A stretch of DNA of 64,000 nt from Chaetorhynchus papuensis (GCA_013396525.1 VWYX01001135.1:181833-245832); one strand, 5' to 3'; shown: positions 1 through 13,377, numbered from the stretch's first letter. Program-made: numbers and translations. The notes: a model not told the origin generated them from the sequence alone.

Positions 1-1041
1 AAGTCTATAACAAGATTATTTCAATTTTGAGGCTTTCTGCCACTGACTATTGACTAAAGGATGACTCACTGAATTTTAAGATGTGTTCCTCAACAACAAA
101 GGGCAGCTGCCTTATAAGGCAAAAGTCCACTTATACCCACAACCATCCCTTTGCCTCCAACCACGATATTTTCAATGTGAGGCCTGTGTAATCCAAAACA
201 CAAATGTATTTTAATTGCAGCTTGTTTGTTCTATCAGTCCAGACTGTCACTTGTCAAACACTTGCCAAAAAAAGTAGATCTCTCAGGAGATGTTTCTTAG
301 CTGTTTCTGGATACATGCAAGTCAGGAAGCAGTAGATCCATAAAAGTCCCACAGATGCCCAAGATTTATCAACATAATGCCCCAGCTGGACAAAATGTGC
401 ATATAAATACATATGTGTCTCTAAACCAGTATTATAGACCATAATCCCTAATAAATTATGAGTTTTAAGGCTGAAAGCTGCTCTACAAAGTCAGTTTGGT
501 CACAGCCACCAACCATTACTTCTCCAGCAGTTCTTGTCTTATGTTGTCACACAAAGTACAAATGCATCTTTGAACCAGTGGTAAAATTACACATTTCCTA
601 CTGAATTCCAGCATTTGAACCTACAGGAAGGTCAAGAACTCTTCTCCCACACCCAGATTTTGACATAAATGAGCTCTGGTTCTTTTGCTCTGACCCTGCC
701 CAGAATGGAAGAATTCCAGAGCAGTCTACTGCACTGGACAGGAGGGAGTGGGTAGCTCAGCTACATGGAGAGGATTTGCCTACAGAGAAGAGTAAAAGCA
801 TTATAAAAGAGTAGGTCAGTGCTGATGGTATTGCATGATGACCATGAGAATGATTGAATGCACACCTGGAGTGTGGCAGGTGATGAGAAATGAGCATCAC
901 CTGCTGCTGTGTTGACTTCTGTAGCAGAGTACATCCCAGCACATTCCAGGTGCAGGGCCCATGGGAACAACCTGTGCACACAGGACTGGGGTCACACTGG
1001 GATCAGCCCATCCACATGGGATCTCTTTGGAAAAAACCTGT
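1..1041. other. Non-genic stretch
   Basis: I see no gene, RNA gene or recognisable repeat here. The longest open frames are under 80 codons on either strand, overlap one another and lack splice-site context. Base composition matches the rest of the AT-rich window. Confidence 0.5.
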
Positions 1042-1619
1042 TGTTGTGGTTTAACCCCAGCTGGCAACTAAGCACCCACAGCCCCTCACTCACTGCCCTC
1101 AGCAGGATCGGGGGAAGAGAACTGGAAAGGTAAAAGTGGGTTGAGAGAAGAAAGTTTAATAATTGAAATAAAATACAATAAAACGAAATAATAAGAAGAG
1201 AAAGAAGTTGTAATGAAAAGCAAAATAACAAAGAGATATAAATAAAACCCAAGAAAGAGGAGTGATGCAAATGAAAACAGTTGCTCACCACTGACTGACT
1301 CACAGACCATCCCTGAGCAGGAGTCTCCAGCCAAATCTCTCCCCAGTTTTATTTCTGAGCATGACACCTTATGGTTTGGGATATCCCTTTGGTCAGCTGG
1401 GGGCAGCTGTCCCGATTTTGTCCCCTCCCAATTTCTGGCGCACCCCCAGCCTCCTGGCTGGTGTGAGGAGCAATAAAAAAGGCCTTGGCTCACTGTGAGC
1501 TCTGCTCATCAGTAACAAAAACATCCCTCTGTCATCAACACCGTTTCCAGCACAAATCCAAAGCACAGCCCCCTGCCAGCTACTGTGAGGAAAATTAACT
1601 CTATCCCAGCCAAAATATT
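1042..1619 (-). mobile_element. Solo LTR of an avian ERVL-type endogenous retrovirus
   Basis: Read on the minus strand, this follows the very common bird LTR that opens with a 'ttggctgggatagagttaat' block and closes with 'ggggttaaaccacaaca'. In that orientation it shows the conserved block around 'ccaaagggatatcccaaac', then 'atgctcagaaataaaactgg' where related copies have the TATA box, and an 'attaaa' polyadenylation signal near 1158-1163. A 5-base 'cctgt' occurs at 1037-1041 and 1620-1624 and may be the target duplication, but the 5' terminus seems mutated, so that edge may be off by a few bases. No primer-binding site or internal retroviral sequence adjoins it, hence a solo LTR. The antisense open frame through it is not a gene. 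Family assignment is from memory of the consensus. Confidence 0.8.
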
Positions 1620-1624
1620 CCTGT

Positions 1625-3076
1625 GGGACTGTGTTTTGTGATGGCATTTGTGAGCAAGGGAGTGCTTGTCTCTAACCCCAGAGCAAGACAAGTCTGTCTG
1701 GAAAAACTCTCTCAAAGGCAATCTGAGAGGGGAGATGATGGTTTATATCATTTTGTATTTTGGTATGTAAGTTATATTAAACCTGTGTATATCTGCTGGA
1801 CTCTCAAGTGTGGTTCTGCTTGATTTTTGGAGAATATAAAGGATTAACAGTAAAAGATAAGAAAGAATTCTACACTTCCCCACCTCACCTCCTTCCTAAA
1901 TCCATTATTATATTAATCTATACTGGCTGTTAGAATGTTAATTAGGTGAGACTAACGAGAGAGCAAAACCCACAAGGTACAGAACTTCCTGTTAGTTATT
2001 TTAATGACTCGCAGCAGGTGAGACAACTGCAATTTCAGAACAAACAGAACAGACAGAATGAATCCTGTCTGTGTTCAAGGGCAATGAGCCTTAAAACAAG
2101 GGGGAGTTAAGGTTTAAAAAGTGATGTCTATTCAAGGCAGTGTTTCAGGGAAGAAAAACATGGTCTTTCAGGATTATTTTTTGGGGAGTTAGCGATTCTT
2201 TGCTTACGCACCTGATGGCAGTGAGATGAAATGCTGCAGAAATGCTTTTAGCAAATATTAATCTGCATTTTTAGAACTCTAATGTCCACTGCTGGACAAA
2301 ATTGATTGTTTTCCAAGAACACCATAACATTACTTTTTACTGGCAGAACCAATTCAGTTCATGTTAAGGGAATATGGGAGATAACTCATAGAAAGCAAAA
2401 TTTCAGTTTTGTGATTGCAGAAATGCTCTCTGGGAGCACGATTCAAGGAGCTGTGTTCATCTATTCAGACACTGAACCAACTGTTTTGCAATATTTCCTT
2501 TAAAAATAGTTCACAAACAAGCCATAAGCCCAAAATTATTTGAAGTAAGCACAGAATGAACATATAAATGGCACCACTATATTCTGCCTGTGACAGGTCC
2601 AGAAGCAGAGAAAAAAATGTGAGATTTCACTTTTTTCGGTTACTAAGTATTTATTCCTGTTAAACTTCATCTAAAAAAACATAGAGAGATCACATAATAA
2701 AGCTGTAAAGTAGCTATTCCTTAAACTGAAAGAATGTCTAAAAAAGCCTTTTCTTATAAAATACCCAAGCCTACAGAATAGCAGCTTTCCTAGAAAAGGA
2801 GATGGAAAACCTCCATCTCAAAATGCCTTTGGACTCTTAGAAAAAAATTGTGTGGGTCTACCACCATTTTAAATTTGAGGTGTGGCATCACTGATGCCAG
2901 ATAACTCAACTCTTCTAGCTACCACACAAAAACCAACGTGTGCTTGTGAAGGATCCCTGTAAGAACAGTCCCTCAGCTACACCATCCTCTAAGGCATTCA
3001 GTGGCATTTGGGGGAGAGTGTTCATGAGCCCAAAAGCTGTGCCAGGGACCATGCTAGTAACTAGACAGAAGAGAAA
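1625..3076. other. Non-genic stretch
   Basis: AT-rich sequence without a coding, RNA or repeat signature that I can name. All open frames are short and unsupported by splice signals. Confidence 0.5.
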
Positions 3077-3209
3077 CATAGAATCCTAGAGTCCCTTAGG
3101 TTGGAAAAGACCTCTAAGGTCATCTATTTTAACCATTAAACCAACACCATTAAGTCCATCACTAAACCACGTCCCTAAGCACCACATCAACACATCCTTC
3201 AAATATCTT
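3077..3209 (-). mobile_element. CR1 LINE 3'-end fragment
   Basis: The plus strand reads as the reverse complement of a CR1 3' end: 'catagaatcctagag' followed by 'ggttggaaaagacctctaag' and the 'accacgtccctaagcaccac' block. About 130 bases remain. It belongs to the CR1 group whose 3' part carries the 'acatggtttagtg' motif on the sense strand. It is non-coding and 5'-truncated, as is normal for avian CR1. Confidence 0.85.
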
Positions 3210-5640
3210 GAATCAAGGGAGGGTATGAACAGTGCCTTGGCCCTGTTTAGCTCACAGGAAAGTCACAGCCAGGCAGAAGATTCACCAGGTCTCATCTGAC
3301 ACCCACAGGAGGCCATGGAAGAAGTGATCTCCACGCCAGTGCGGGGTAGATGGAGCACATCCAGAGCAAACTGTGGTGAGCTGCTCCTCTTGCTGTGGGT
3401 AGCTGAGCTAAACTTTCTAAGTCTAAAACACAACAAGAGAGCCCAGGTAAATCACAGCCTTGATCCCTGTGCCTTCTCTATCCCTAAGGTCTGTTTAATG
3501 TATTTCCAGCAGTAAATGTCCTGGGTTGTTTATAGTTTTCCTCCTCGTACTGATGGCTTCCCAGCCCTGGGAGAGCCCCAGCAGCTCCAGGGCACGAGGC
3601 AGTAAACTGAAGGCGTACCTGCTCTTTGTGCCTCGGTTCTCTCCCCGCTGAACACCAATGTGAGAAGAACCAAGAGATGGGGCACACGGCACCTTCCCAT
3701 CATGGACATATCCATATCTCCTCTCTCACATCAGCTCGTCTTTCCTCCGTGGTGCGAAGATTGCTAGAAATCCAACACGCAGCCTGGAGAGGGAAATAAA
3801 GAGCAAGTGTTATCTCACAGCAGCACAAACGGCAGCAGTGGTGCAAGTCATGAGAGCAGCGTTTTGGAGAGCCGCCTCTTCTGCCTGTCATTTTACTTGA
3901 CTAGACATAGACTGCTCAGACAAAGAGGCAGGAGTTCACCTACTTTTCAAAAGCTATACTCGTTCACTGGCTCTATTCACTGTGAAGCAGCTGAATGGAA
4001 ACAGGAGAGAGATTACCAGATTATTATACTTTAATTGAGCCCACTGCCAACTACACAATCAGCGCACTGGAGTGGAAACCATTCCTGACCTGGCCCTCCC
4101 ACACATTCATCATTAGGAGATACACAACACAGAGCCCAGATACAAACCACTACAAATCACACACACAACCCGTTGCCACTTCACCCATCGCTGCTTCCAG
4201 CGATTTTCTGGGAGCCCCCAGAAATGACAAATGCTAAAAACACACCACTGTTTTCATATATGTATTTGTTGCCATTGGTCCTTCTTTGTAGGAGTAAACT
4301 CAGCAGTTTCAAAACATGTTTTTCCACTATTTAGCTTAAAGATGTGCAAAAACTCAGGGTTATCTTCAATATAAGGTCTTTGGTTTGAGTTGACTGTGGG
4401 GGGAGTCACTGAAATCAGAAGGTATTGTAAGAAGTCAGGCAAAGTGGCTGGGCTGTTAAAAGTTAAGCTGTGTTTTGTAACACTAGATCGACACTTTAGA
4501 AAATAAACCTCCTATTGCTCTTGTTTTATTATTTTTTATTATATCATAAAGTCATTGCAGTTTGATCTACTGTTTGCACACCCAGAAGGGAGAAACCAGC
4601 TTCCACTCTGCAGCTCTCACTGCCTAAGGCATTCTTTTCAAAAACTTTCTCCCAGCTCCTGATTCCTCCTTTTCCTCTTTAATGATTCTAATTATTTCTT
4701 TGTCCATTTTCTTGGGGAAGTTCTGCCTTCTCAGTCTTTTAACATGCACATCTGCTTCTCACTGTTGATAGCTGGGTAGAAGTCATGAAAGGGACACTGT
4801 CCGATGTAGTTCATTGCAGCAGGGTCGATTATGCCTTCTAGGATATTTCTTTTCAAAACAATAAGGTTCTGTGGGAATCACAGACAGAAAGAATGGTGGC
4901 ATCAGCACTGGTTCAAAACCCATTTTGATCAGTCAGATGTTGGGCCTATCTCTACCATATATCTCAGCATGTTGTGCTGGTTTAGGAAATTAAAAAGAGG
5001 AAAAATCTTATGAAGTTGTCAAGATGTCGCTATAAATCCTTATCCCCACAAAAAATACAGGCTCTTTCCAAAAGACAAAATACAGGCTGTTTTCAGAAGT
5101 CCGTATCATATGCAGACAAGGAGAAAAGCAATACATATAATAAATCCTTCACTGCAAATAAAATTTGGAAGTATCTGCCAACAGTGGAACATAAATACAA
5201 GAAAGATTTAAAAAAAATTCATATTTTTTCATGTACCAACTCTGAATACAAAGGACACAATCAGGTGCTGTAGTTTACACCTCAGCCAGATGATGTCCCT
5301 ACCAGACAGTGAGGTGTTCAGGTTTGAGCCAGCTGGAAAAGGCTGCAGGGTAAAAAAGGCATGAAAATACCACTGTGCCCTACAGGAGTTAGAATTTCCT
5401 TCTAAATAAGTATGTTATTGAAATACCAATCAGGCAGCCGTCTGCACAGGGATCAGGACAGGCATTACTTAAAATATCTACGGGAGCCTTCAGCCCAAGG
5501 TTTTTGCTCCCCTGGATTTTTTTAGGAAGCATTGTTTTTGGGTACTGGTGATGGGACAGCAGGTTTGTGGCAGCAGCAAGAGCTGGGAAACCAGATCTGC
5601 CAAGCGACATCCTGCGCTTCCAGCGCCGAGCTCAAAACGT
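3210..5640. other. Non-genic stretch
   Basis: No gene or repeat recognised. Several open frames of 60-90 codons occur on both strands, none with convincing codon structure or splice context. The GC-richer part around 3540-3800 has overlapping open frames on the minus strand in more than one frame, which argues against a real exon. Confidence 0.45.
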
Positions 5641-5689
5641 CCTTTCTCTGTGTCTGGGCTTGCATGGCTGTGAAGTTTTATAAATACAT

Positions 5690-5800
5690 TCTTAAAAACA
5701 GTCTTGGCCAGCTGCTAACCCACATGAGGCCAGGATAAAAGGAGCAGAGCACCAGCTGGTGTCAGTCAGCAGAACGACTCTGGCTCTGCGAGCAGCGGAT
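5690..5800 (+). promoter_or_regulatory. Candidate TATA-type core promoter
   Basis: A 'gataaaagg' TATA-like element at 5735-5743 sits in a locally GC-richer patch. About 25-30 bases downstream is 'tcagtcag' (5761-5768), which fits an initiator. Upstream are E-box-like 'cagctg' (5709-5714) and 'cacatg' (5720-5725), and a second A/T element, 'ttttataaatac', near 5676-5687. This spacing is what a tissue-specific TATA promoter would show. No coding exon is recognisable downstream: the open frame starting near 5759 resembles no family I know. It could equally be an enhancer or chance. Confidence 0.3.
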
Positions 5801-5953
5801 GCAGCTCGGTGGATGGGGCTCACTTGGTACCTGTGGGATTCTATCCCAGCAGAAGGACTTCCCCCACGGCCGGGCCTGAGGGCTCTGTCTCTAAGGCCTC
5901 ATTATTCTCCCCTCCTTGCCAGAACACTCCAAGAACTCATTTCTGCATTATGA

Positions 5954-8480
5954 ATGTTGCAAGGTGTCTCAGAGCAGCCATTTAGGCTAAAAATAGTGGC
6001 AAAAAAAAAGCCGCAAATCAAAACAGAACATCTGCTTAAAATCTATAATCATAACTTGTGGTGGCTTTAATACACATTTATGGTTCAATATTATTCTTGC
6101 ATTCAGGCCAAAATATATAATTTTATCCACTTTTATGGCACGAAGAATTGAACCAGGTCTCTTAACTTGCAACTACTTTATGTACAAATATACCAGTGAG
6201 AGAAAATTGCCCCATTCACATCAGCTGGACTCATGTCATGGCAAGGAAGTCTTCAGGGGTGCTAGAAGAAAGCATGGGCAAAATAAATTTGGAAATTAAA
6301 TATTTTTAGTAATGGGTTTTCCATACTTGTTTCTTTCCCACCTCAGTCAGCCACTTTGTGACTGAGCCCAGATTGAAATTGCAGCAGCTGATTACTATTT
6401 ATTTCCCTTTCCAGGTGAAATGGTCAAAAAGGAGCCAAAAGTGGGACAGTTTAGGTTTCAGAGTGATCCAAGACTACAAAATTCTCTTTAGCTGACCCTA
6501 TTTCCAAATGGCCAACATGGATTTTTTTTTATTACTATTATTTTTAGTTCAGCCTATCATGTGGGAATAATTTTGCTCAAAGAGGCCTAAGCCAATGTAC
6601 ATCATTTAAAAATACCTCCCATTTTCTTTTTAGTTCACAAACATCACTTTGGGATTCCCTTGTGATGCATTAAGGGATATTGCCAAAAGAACTGACAAAT
6701 CCCATCACGTCCAAGTTTATTACTGAACTGCGGACTCTGTGTCTGAGGTTCCATTTTTAACAGTTTAATGGGAAAAAAGAAGTGAATACTTCTGGCTACA
6801 TGCAAACACGATGTGGGAATGGCACCCCAGCTGAGAAGTCAGTAAATGTTAGAGTGAGCCCTCTACACTCAAAATACAAGCACAGCACTAAGCTATTCAT
6901 ACCATCTCACAGCTGAACAAACAATATGCAAAAGATAGGCACGAGTTCTATATAACTTTCAGCTTCAGAATGGCTTTTTTTGGGGGGTTAGTGTAGAGTT
7001 TTAGGTCAGTTAGAATCCATGGTAATGTCTCTCTAGTTTTGAACTGTAAGTAAACACTCTTTGGGGAATGTAGGGCAAAAAACATCAATTAAAAAAAAAA
7101 AAAGAGCCAAAGGAGTACTGGGACTTCTCATCTCAACACTGCGATTCAGAGAACAAGGATGAAAAACCCTTGTGGAAAAAGAGAAGCAAAACTGTTTGTT
7201 TGGAAGTGGCATCTTGAAAAAATAAAAGGAAAAGAAGGGACAGACACAGAGAATGTGGCAGGGAAGAAAACTTCCCGGCATTTCTAGGAGAAGCAGTTTG
7301 CACTAGCACTGGATATCCCCCATCTCAGCCTCTCCAGAGACTGCTCTTCTGTCCTGGTTTGAGAGACAGTAAAACCCACACGAGTTAGAGATGGAACAAC
7401 ACAAAACACTTTCTGTGATCTCCTTCATTCTTCAGAGGAGTGATTCACCCACAAATATTGATAAAGCAAAACAAAATAAACCTGGAGTCACAGTAAGACG
7501 AGCGTTTCAGGACTGTGATTTAATAAAACTGTTTCTACCTCACGCAATCAAAAGTTCAAAGACCCTGCAGGGACAGTACAAAGACCAATGAATCAAAGTT
7601 GAATGCTAAAAGTGTACCCAGTTATGTACTTTAGACACCTCATTAAAATATTCGAGCTCTTACTTGCATTTCACTAAATTATACCACTGAACCATTTGTC
7701 TTACTGTTAAATTCAAGGGGGGCTGATTCTATTATTGTGCTTGATTTCATCCATTCGTCTGCTGCCACTGAACATCACCATATGCCATATAAATGTTGTA
7801 ACTATGCTGGCATTCATAATGTGATTTTAAATGTCTTTGGTACGCTCCTCTGAAGAAGAGGTTAGCCGGGGGTGAAAAAGACAGTGTCCAATTATACAGC
7901 TTTTCACACACACACAAAAAAGAAAAACAAATATAAAACCCAGCACACTAATACATCTGACATCTTAGTAGAGTCAGCTTGTTGATTGTGCCTCTTCCAA
8001 CTACTGAACTAAGCAATTTAATTATCTAAATTATTGCTGATATGAGCAGGAAGCCAACCGTATAAAAGAGAGATGGGACTTTCTTCCCTGCTGATCATCC
8101 CATGCAGTCGTGTATCTTTGTTCGATGATTTTTAAAGAAATCATCTGATGGCATTTCTGGAAGATGTGCATCTTCCCAGGCCTGATCCAAAGCCAACTGT
8201 AGTTAATGAAAAGAAGGACATTGATTTCAGTGGATGTTGTTTAAAAACCCTTGTGAATAATAGAGCAGAAAATTCTTTGCTGACACCAGAGCTCTTCCTG
8301 AGGTATTTTGTTCAACTACAACTGATCCAAAGTCTGCTGAAATCAAAGAGGAGACAGTCAGCAGCCCCACAGTATGTTGGATGAAACCATTCCTGCACCC
8401 TGCCAGCAAAAAACTCTTCAACGTCTGCTCTAAGTGCTGGTGAGGCTGCAGGGGTGGGATATTTCTTCTCTTCATCTGCA
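5954..8480. other. Non-genic stretch with AT-rich segments
   Basis: No gene recognised. It contains a 13-base A run at 7091-7103 and an AT-rich, TAAT-motif-bearing segment near 7990-8130 discussed under findings. No open frame exceeds 85 codons. Confidence 0.45.
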
Positions 8481-8646
8481 ATGATAGAACCAAGGAATTG
8501 TTTGGATTGGAAGGGACCTTCAAGATGATCCCATTCCAACTCCTGCCATAGGGAAGGACACCTTCCACTACCCCAGGTCGCTCAGAGCCCCATCCAGCTT
8601 GGCCTTGATCTCTTCCAGGGATGGGGCATCCACAGCTTCTCTGGGC
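8481..8646 (-). mobile_element. CR1 LINE 3'-end fragment
   Basis: The plus strand shows 'ttggattggaagggaccttc' near 8502, then 'gccatagggaaggacacctt', 'ccccatccagcttggcc' and 'tccagggatggggcatccac'. This is the reverse complement of the CR1 tail that carries 'ggaaggtgtccctgcccatg'. A long minus-strand open frame through this region derives from the CR1 and should not be taken as a host gene. Confidence 0.9.
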
Positions 8647-11600
8647 TACATCACATCTCAAGAGTAATTTCTATTCCAATTCCTAAAAAACTGATCAGAT
8701 GCAGAGCGATGGTTAACATGAGTGTGAGCCAAAGCCATCTGTCAGCTTTATGAGAGATGAAATAGGGTGGTGGGAAAGATCAGCAGACCATTCCATCCCA
8801 TCGATTTTTTTGCCTTAACTGAACTCTATTACTGCCCTGAAGTACTTGGTGCTGGAACTGCCTGGGCCCATGAATGATTAATATTGCTGTAACTGGAAGC
8901 AAGTTTGATTGTGCGAGAAATAAAGCCCATAATTTAGGAGGGGAAAAATAATAAATAGCTGTTCCCTAAGCGACAGGTACCTGTCCAGAAGACAGAACAA
9001 AACAGGAGTTGAATGGGGAAAAATATCCTAGACAGGACCATAACCAAGAGTCCTAGAGGGCCATAAAGCACACTCCAAGGATTAACTCAACATGGGCATT
9101 TCCTAATCTTCAGTCTGAGAAATGTTCCTTTAACCTCTGTGGTGCTGCACGTGCACACACAAGGAATCCTGAGAGAAGGTCAGACTTAGAATTCAGCTAC
9201 TCTTGACTCCTTAACCTATGCTTGGATCATGCATTCCTCAAATTGACCCCTCATAAATGCATTTACCACAGACACTTTAAAACAAGCCCTTACTGGTTGT
9301 CTGCCAAATTGCTGCTATTCTAAAACACCCTCACTGCTAGTAGAGGAATTTGCAGCGTATTTTTGCCACTGCAGCCACGCAGTGTCTGCAGGCTGAAACC
9401 TTGATGCAATATCCCCAAGTATAACTTTTCAGTGTTTCGCCCAGAGGAAGTAACTCTAGGTTTAAATTGCACTCTTGCACATCAAGCTTAGACATCTTTC
9501 TACTGATTGTCTAAGAAAACCCCAAAGTAACCTGCAATGAAAATCTGTGTGCCAGACTCTCTCTTTGGCTTTGGCATCATTGGCCAGACTGAAAGCAAAA
9601 TCTCCACTGCACCCTGTGAACACCTGTGTTTGTGGACCAGCCAAGTGGTGACCCCTTCTCACTTCAGCTAACAAGGAGCTTGAATTTCAAAAGAAGTTCT
9701 ACAACTGAAAGGCTGGTTCTGCATAAAACACAATTGCTCAGGTATCTTGGTTAGCCTGACTGAAATATTCATCAAGGAAAAGACCCATGGGAAGTGGCTC
9801 AGAGTGAGGTCACAGGGATTAGAAGAGCTGATAAGGGGAGGCTGATAAGGGAAAGGTTTGCATATCTGATTTGGGAAAACAGTGCCTGAAAAAAGTTTGC
9901 CCAAGAACCAGGCACAAACACCTGTAGCGCTTGTACTGACAGCTTCTCTCACAATGGTAATTTACTCACTGGCAAAGGCAGGAAGAACATCCTGAACTTG
10001 AAACTGAAGCATTGGTTCACTATTTCTAGATGATTTTTTTTTTTTTTAATTGCAAAGTAGATTCTCAGGGATACATTTTGTTTGAACCAATTTTTTCCCC
10101 TTAATTGTTACTTACTTTCCTTTGCAAAGCTGTTAAGCCTGCACCTCTTTAACATGGACCAGGGAACTAGCAACAGAACAGGATACTCAGAGGTCAGTTA
10201 ACTTGTCATAATCTCATTTGCACTATCCTCTTCTATGCCCAAAAGTTTCTCAAGTCACATATTTCAAGTCACGTAGATTGCAAGTCAATTACAAAACATG
10301 TTGGTCCATATTCTGCCTCTGCAGTGCTTCATCCTTCGGGGTGCAAATGTATTTGAATCTTGTGGATATTAACACAATAATATTATTAGATACAAAATAA
10401 TTTAAGAATGCTCTTGGGGGAAAACACACTCGAAACTACACTACCCAGTAGCAGGTGCACAGCTCACCCATCCTGATAATGACAGTATTACACCAGACTA
10501 AGTTAGAAAACTTTGCCCATACTTTTTTGTCTGCTTCTTTTAAACCTAGCACAAGGCTGAAATGTCTCTCATGTTGCTGCTGAAGCAGAGTTTGCAGCAC
10601 GCACACGTCCTGGAAATGGAAAATCCATCACCTGCAGGTAATCCAAGGCTCACTGGCTGTTTGGGGTAATAGATAATATTATTCCCAGAGCTTCATACAA
10701 TTAAATTAACCACCACTTCTGCCTGCAGGGTGTTCAGATTAGGGGGGAATGATCTAAGCAAGACAAAGACCAAAATGATGCCCAGAAACATTATGATGGG
10801 AACAGTTCATGGTGGAGTAGAAAATCCCGAGATTCTTCCTCAGTACCGCATGTTCAAACTCTCGTTCGTGCAGTATGTACAGAGCATGTTGATTTTGTAC
10901 AGGGTCTCAGAACACCAGTCCTTTGGCCTAAGACCTGTAACCTGTACTGGCAAAGTCCTACAAATCCCATTTCCTCTCAAGCAGAGGCCAAGCTGCTCCA
11001 ACCTACATTAGCTATTAGGAAGACGCTTTTAAGACTGAGCCCCTGGAGGCTATTTAATATGAGAGTACTCCACTCTTACAGGGCCAATTTCCTGCTTTTT
11101 ATATCCTCATGGAAGTTCTTACAGTTCTTGGAATGAAATTTAATATTTTCTTTTTCAGTACAGTAGAGGATTATGTCAGTAAAAAGACCCATATGTCATG
11201 GCTTTATATAGTTAGCCAGCAGAGCTGGAGCAAGGAATAGGAATGGAGTAACAGCCTAAACCTATTTGGAAAATAGGCAACATACTTTCTAACAAAGAGA
11301 AGCCTGGTGAACGCATTTCCCAGAACTCTTAACTGGGGCAAGGAAGAATTGCTTTGCATTCCTTGCTCTACGCCTTACGATAATGGCCTGGATAACCAGA
11401 ATCCCTACAAACTCCAGAAATGAGCTCATACCCATTGTCTGTCACTCTCAGGGTTATTAACAGGGCCATGCTAATTGGAGATGCACCACACACTCACCTA
11501 ACACTTCCCAACACTTCTGCGGAACTAATGACAAAAAATTTCCCAAATACAGGAACATCAATGCCTTCTGCTTGCACCATGTGGGTGAATTCCTCCTCCA

Positions 11601-12669
11601 TGTGTTCCCAAAAGATGATGGATGTCTAATGTAACGAAAGTTTGTTCAGAAACAGGTGCATTTGATTAAGAGGTCTGGTACTGCAAAGCCTTTCCATGGT
11701 CTAATTTGCATGGTCTTGGACCTTTCTCTCTGTACCCAGCACTCCCACTGTGTATCCACTGCCTGAAATCCACACAAACTGAGCATCTCCATGCTCTCCT
11801 CCACTGAGAACAAGCATGGCCATTTCTTTTTTAAAATGCCAGAGTGAAAAAGGACAACTGAATATATATAGGCAGCTTGCAAGCAACCCTTTCTCACCAG
11901 GTATTCTAGAAACAGGCTGTTCTTCACCTCCTGGTTGCAGAAGGGCCCAAGGGTAGAAAGCAATTCACAGCTAGTTGGCTTTGTAACAAAGCATTTTGGG
12001 ACCTGAAAAAAAGGTGGTACTGGAGCCATGTAGGATTGCCACTTGAATTTCTCATAATTGCTCATTTAAGGCAGAGGCAAATCTTGGAAGCCGCAGGAGC
12101 AGAAACCTAAGGTTAGACACCTTACCCAGCTTAGGTGTCTACAGAGTGCGGAGGTTGGATGGAGAATTTAACACTGAAGATCTTGGAAGTGACTGCCTCC
12201 AGTCTCTTTTTGACTCTGACCTGAAAGGTTTCTCTTTCTTATGAAAGGAGCTGGGCTAAGAGGAGACAGGAAGAATCATCTCCTCTGACCACCAAGTTCT
12301 GCATTGTGGTTGTCTTCACCATGAACAGACTCCTATAAAATGAGAGAAATAAGAAGCATGGCCTCAGTGCAGGGCAGTTTTGAGTGAAGTTGGATCTTTG
12401 ACGTCTCAGCCATCTCTGCCCATCAACACTGGGCATGCAGGTAGGGGGAACACAGGGGAGTCAAGCAGAAGCAGAGTTTATCAAGTGTCAGAGATCCTAA
12501 GACCAAGACTGAGATAAAACACACTTTACTCCTCTCAATTTCTGAATGTGACTCACAGGAAATCACTGACTGTGAATCCTTCCACGATTTTACCACAATC
12601 CCTTCAGAGGGAAACCTGCAGGAAAGTTCTGCCTTGTCACTTTTATTGCCATTTCTGCCCCAAGGGCTG
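8647..12669. other. Non-genic stretch
   Basis: Four kilobases with no recognisable gene, RNA gene or young repeat. A 14-base T run lies at 10034-10047. The longest minus-strand open frame (about 11646-12065) has no recognisable protein features. Confidence 0.45.
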
Positions 12670-13377
12670 TAAGATGGAGAACTCAATAAGATGGGATGAA
12701 CAGATCGAGAGCAGCCCTGCTGAGAAGGAATTGAGTGTGCTGGTGGATAAGAAGATGGACATGACACAGCAGTGTGAACTGGCAGCCCAAAACTTCAACT
12801 ATATCCTGGTCTGCATCAAAATCAGCATGGTCAGGAGGTTGACCGAGGTGATTCTGCTCCTCTACTCCACTGTCATGAGACCCCACCTAAAGCAGCACTG
12901 GAAGGACATTGAGCTGTTGAAGCAGTCCAGAGGAGGCCACAGAAAGGATGAGAGGGATGGAGAACCTCTCCTGTGAGAAAGGCTGAGATAATTGGAGTTG
13001 TTCAACCTGGAAAAGAGAAGGCTCAAAGAGGACAATGTAACACCCTTCCAGTACCCAAAGGGGCTACAAGAGAGCTGAAGGGGGCCTTTTTTCAAGGACA
13101 ACATAGTGATACAACAAGGGTAATGGCTATAAAGTGACAGAGAGCAGGTTTAGATTGGATATTAGGGAGAAATTCTTTACTTTGAAGGTGGTGAGGCACT
13201 GGCACAGGTTGCCCAGAGAAGTTGTGGATATCCTGTCCCTGGAAGTGTTCAAGGCCAGGCTGGATGGGGCTCTGAGAAGCCTGGGACAGTGGAAGATGTC
13301 CCTGGCCATGGCAGGGAGGTCAGGACTAGGTGGTCTTGAAGGTCCCTTCCAATCCAAATCATTTTATGATTCTATGA
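12670..13377 (+). mobile_element. CR1 LINE, about 700 bases, with decayed end of ORF2
   Basis: This is the longest young CR1 copy in the window. Its first part still reads in frame as the C-terminal end of CR1 ORF2, with recognisable blocks such as ELSVLVDKKMDM and MVRRLTEVILLLYSTVMRPHL. After a frame break, a later segment (about 13134-13300) reads RFRLDIREKFFTLKVVRHW and LPREVVDILSLEVFKARLDG. It ends in the CR1 tail with 'ggaaggtcccttccaatcc'-type sequence and 'attttatgattctatga' at 13361-13377. The reverse transcriptase core lies 5' of what remains, so it cannot be autonomous. Stops and frame changes show it is dead. Confidence 0.93.

Noticed and set aside
1086..1493. 136-codon minus-strand open frame
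   Set aside because: Lies entirely in the solo LTR.
8227..8661. 145-codon minus-strand open frame
   Set aside because: Half of it is a CR1 3' end; the rest has no features.
12548..12976. 143-codon plus-strand open frame that looks protein-like
   Set aside because: Most of it is the decayed end of CR1 ORF2, not a host gene.
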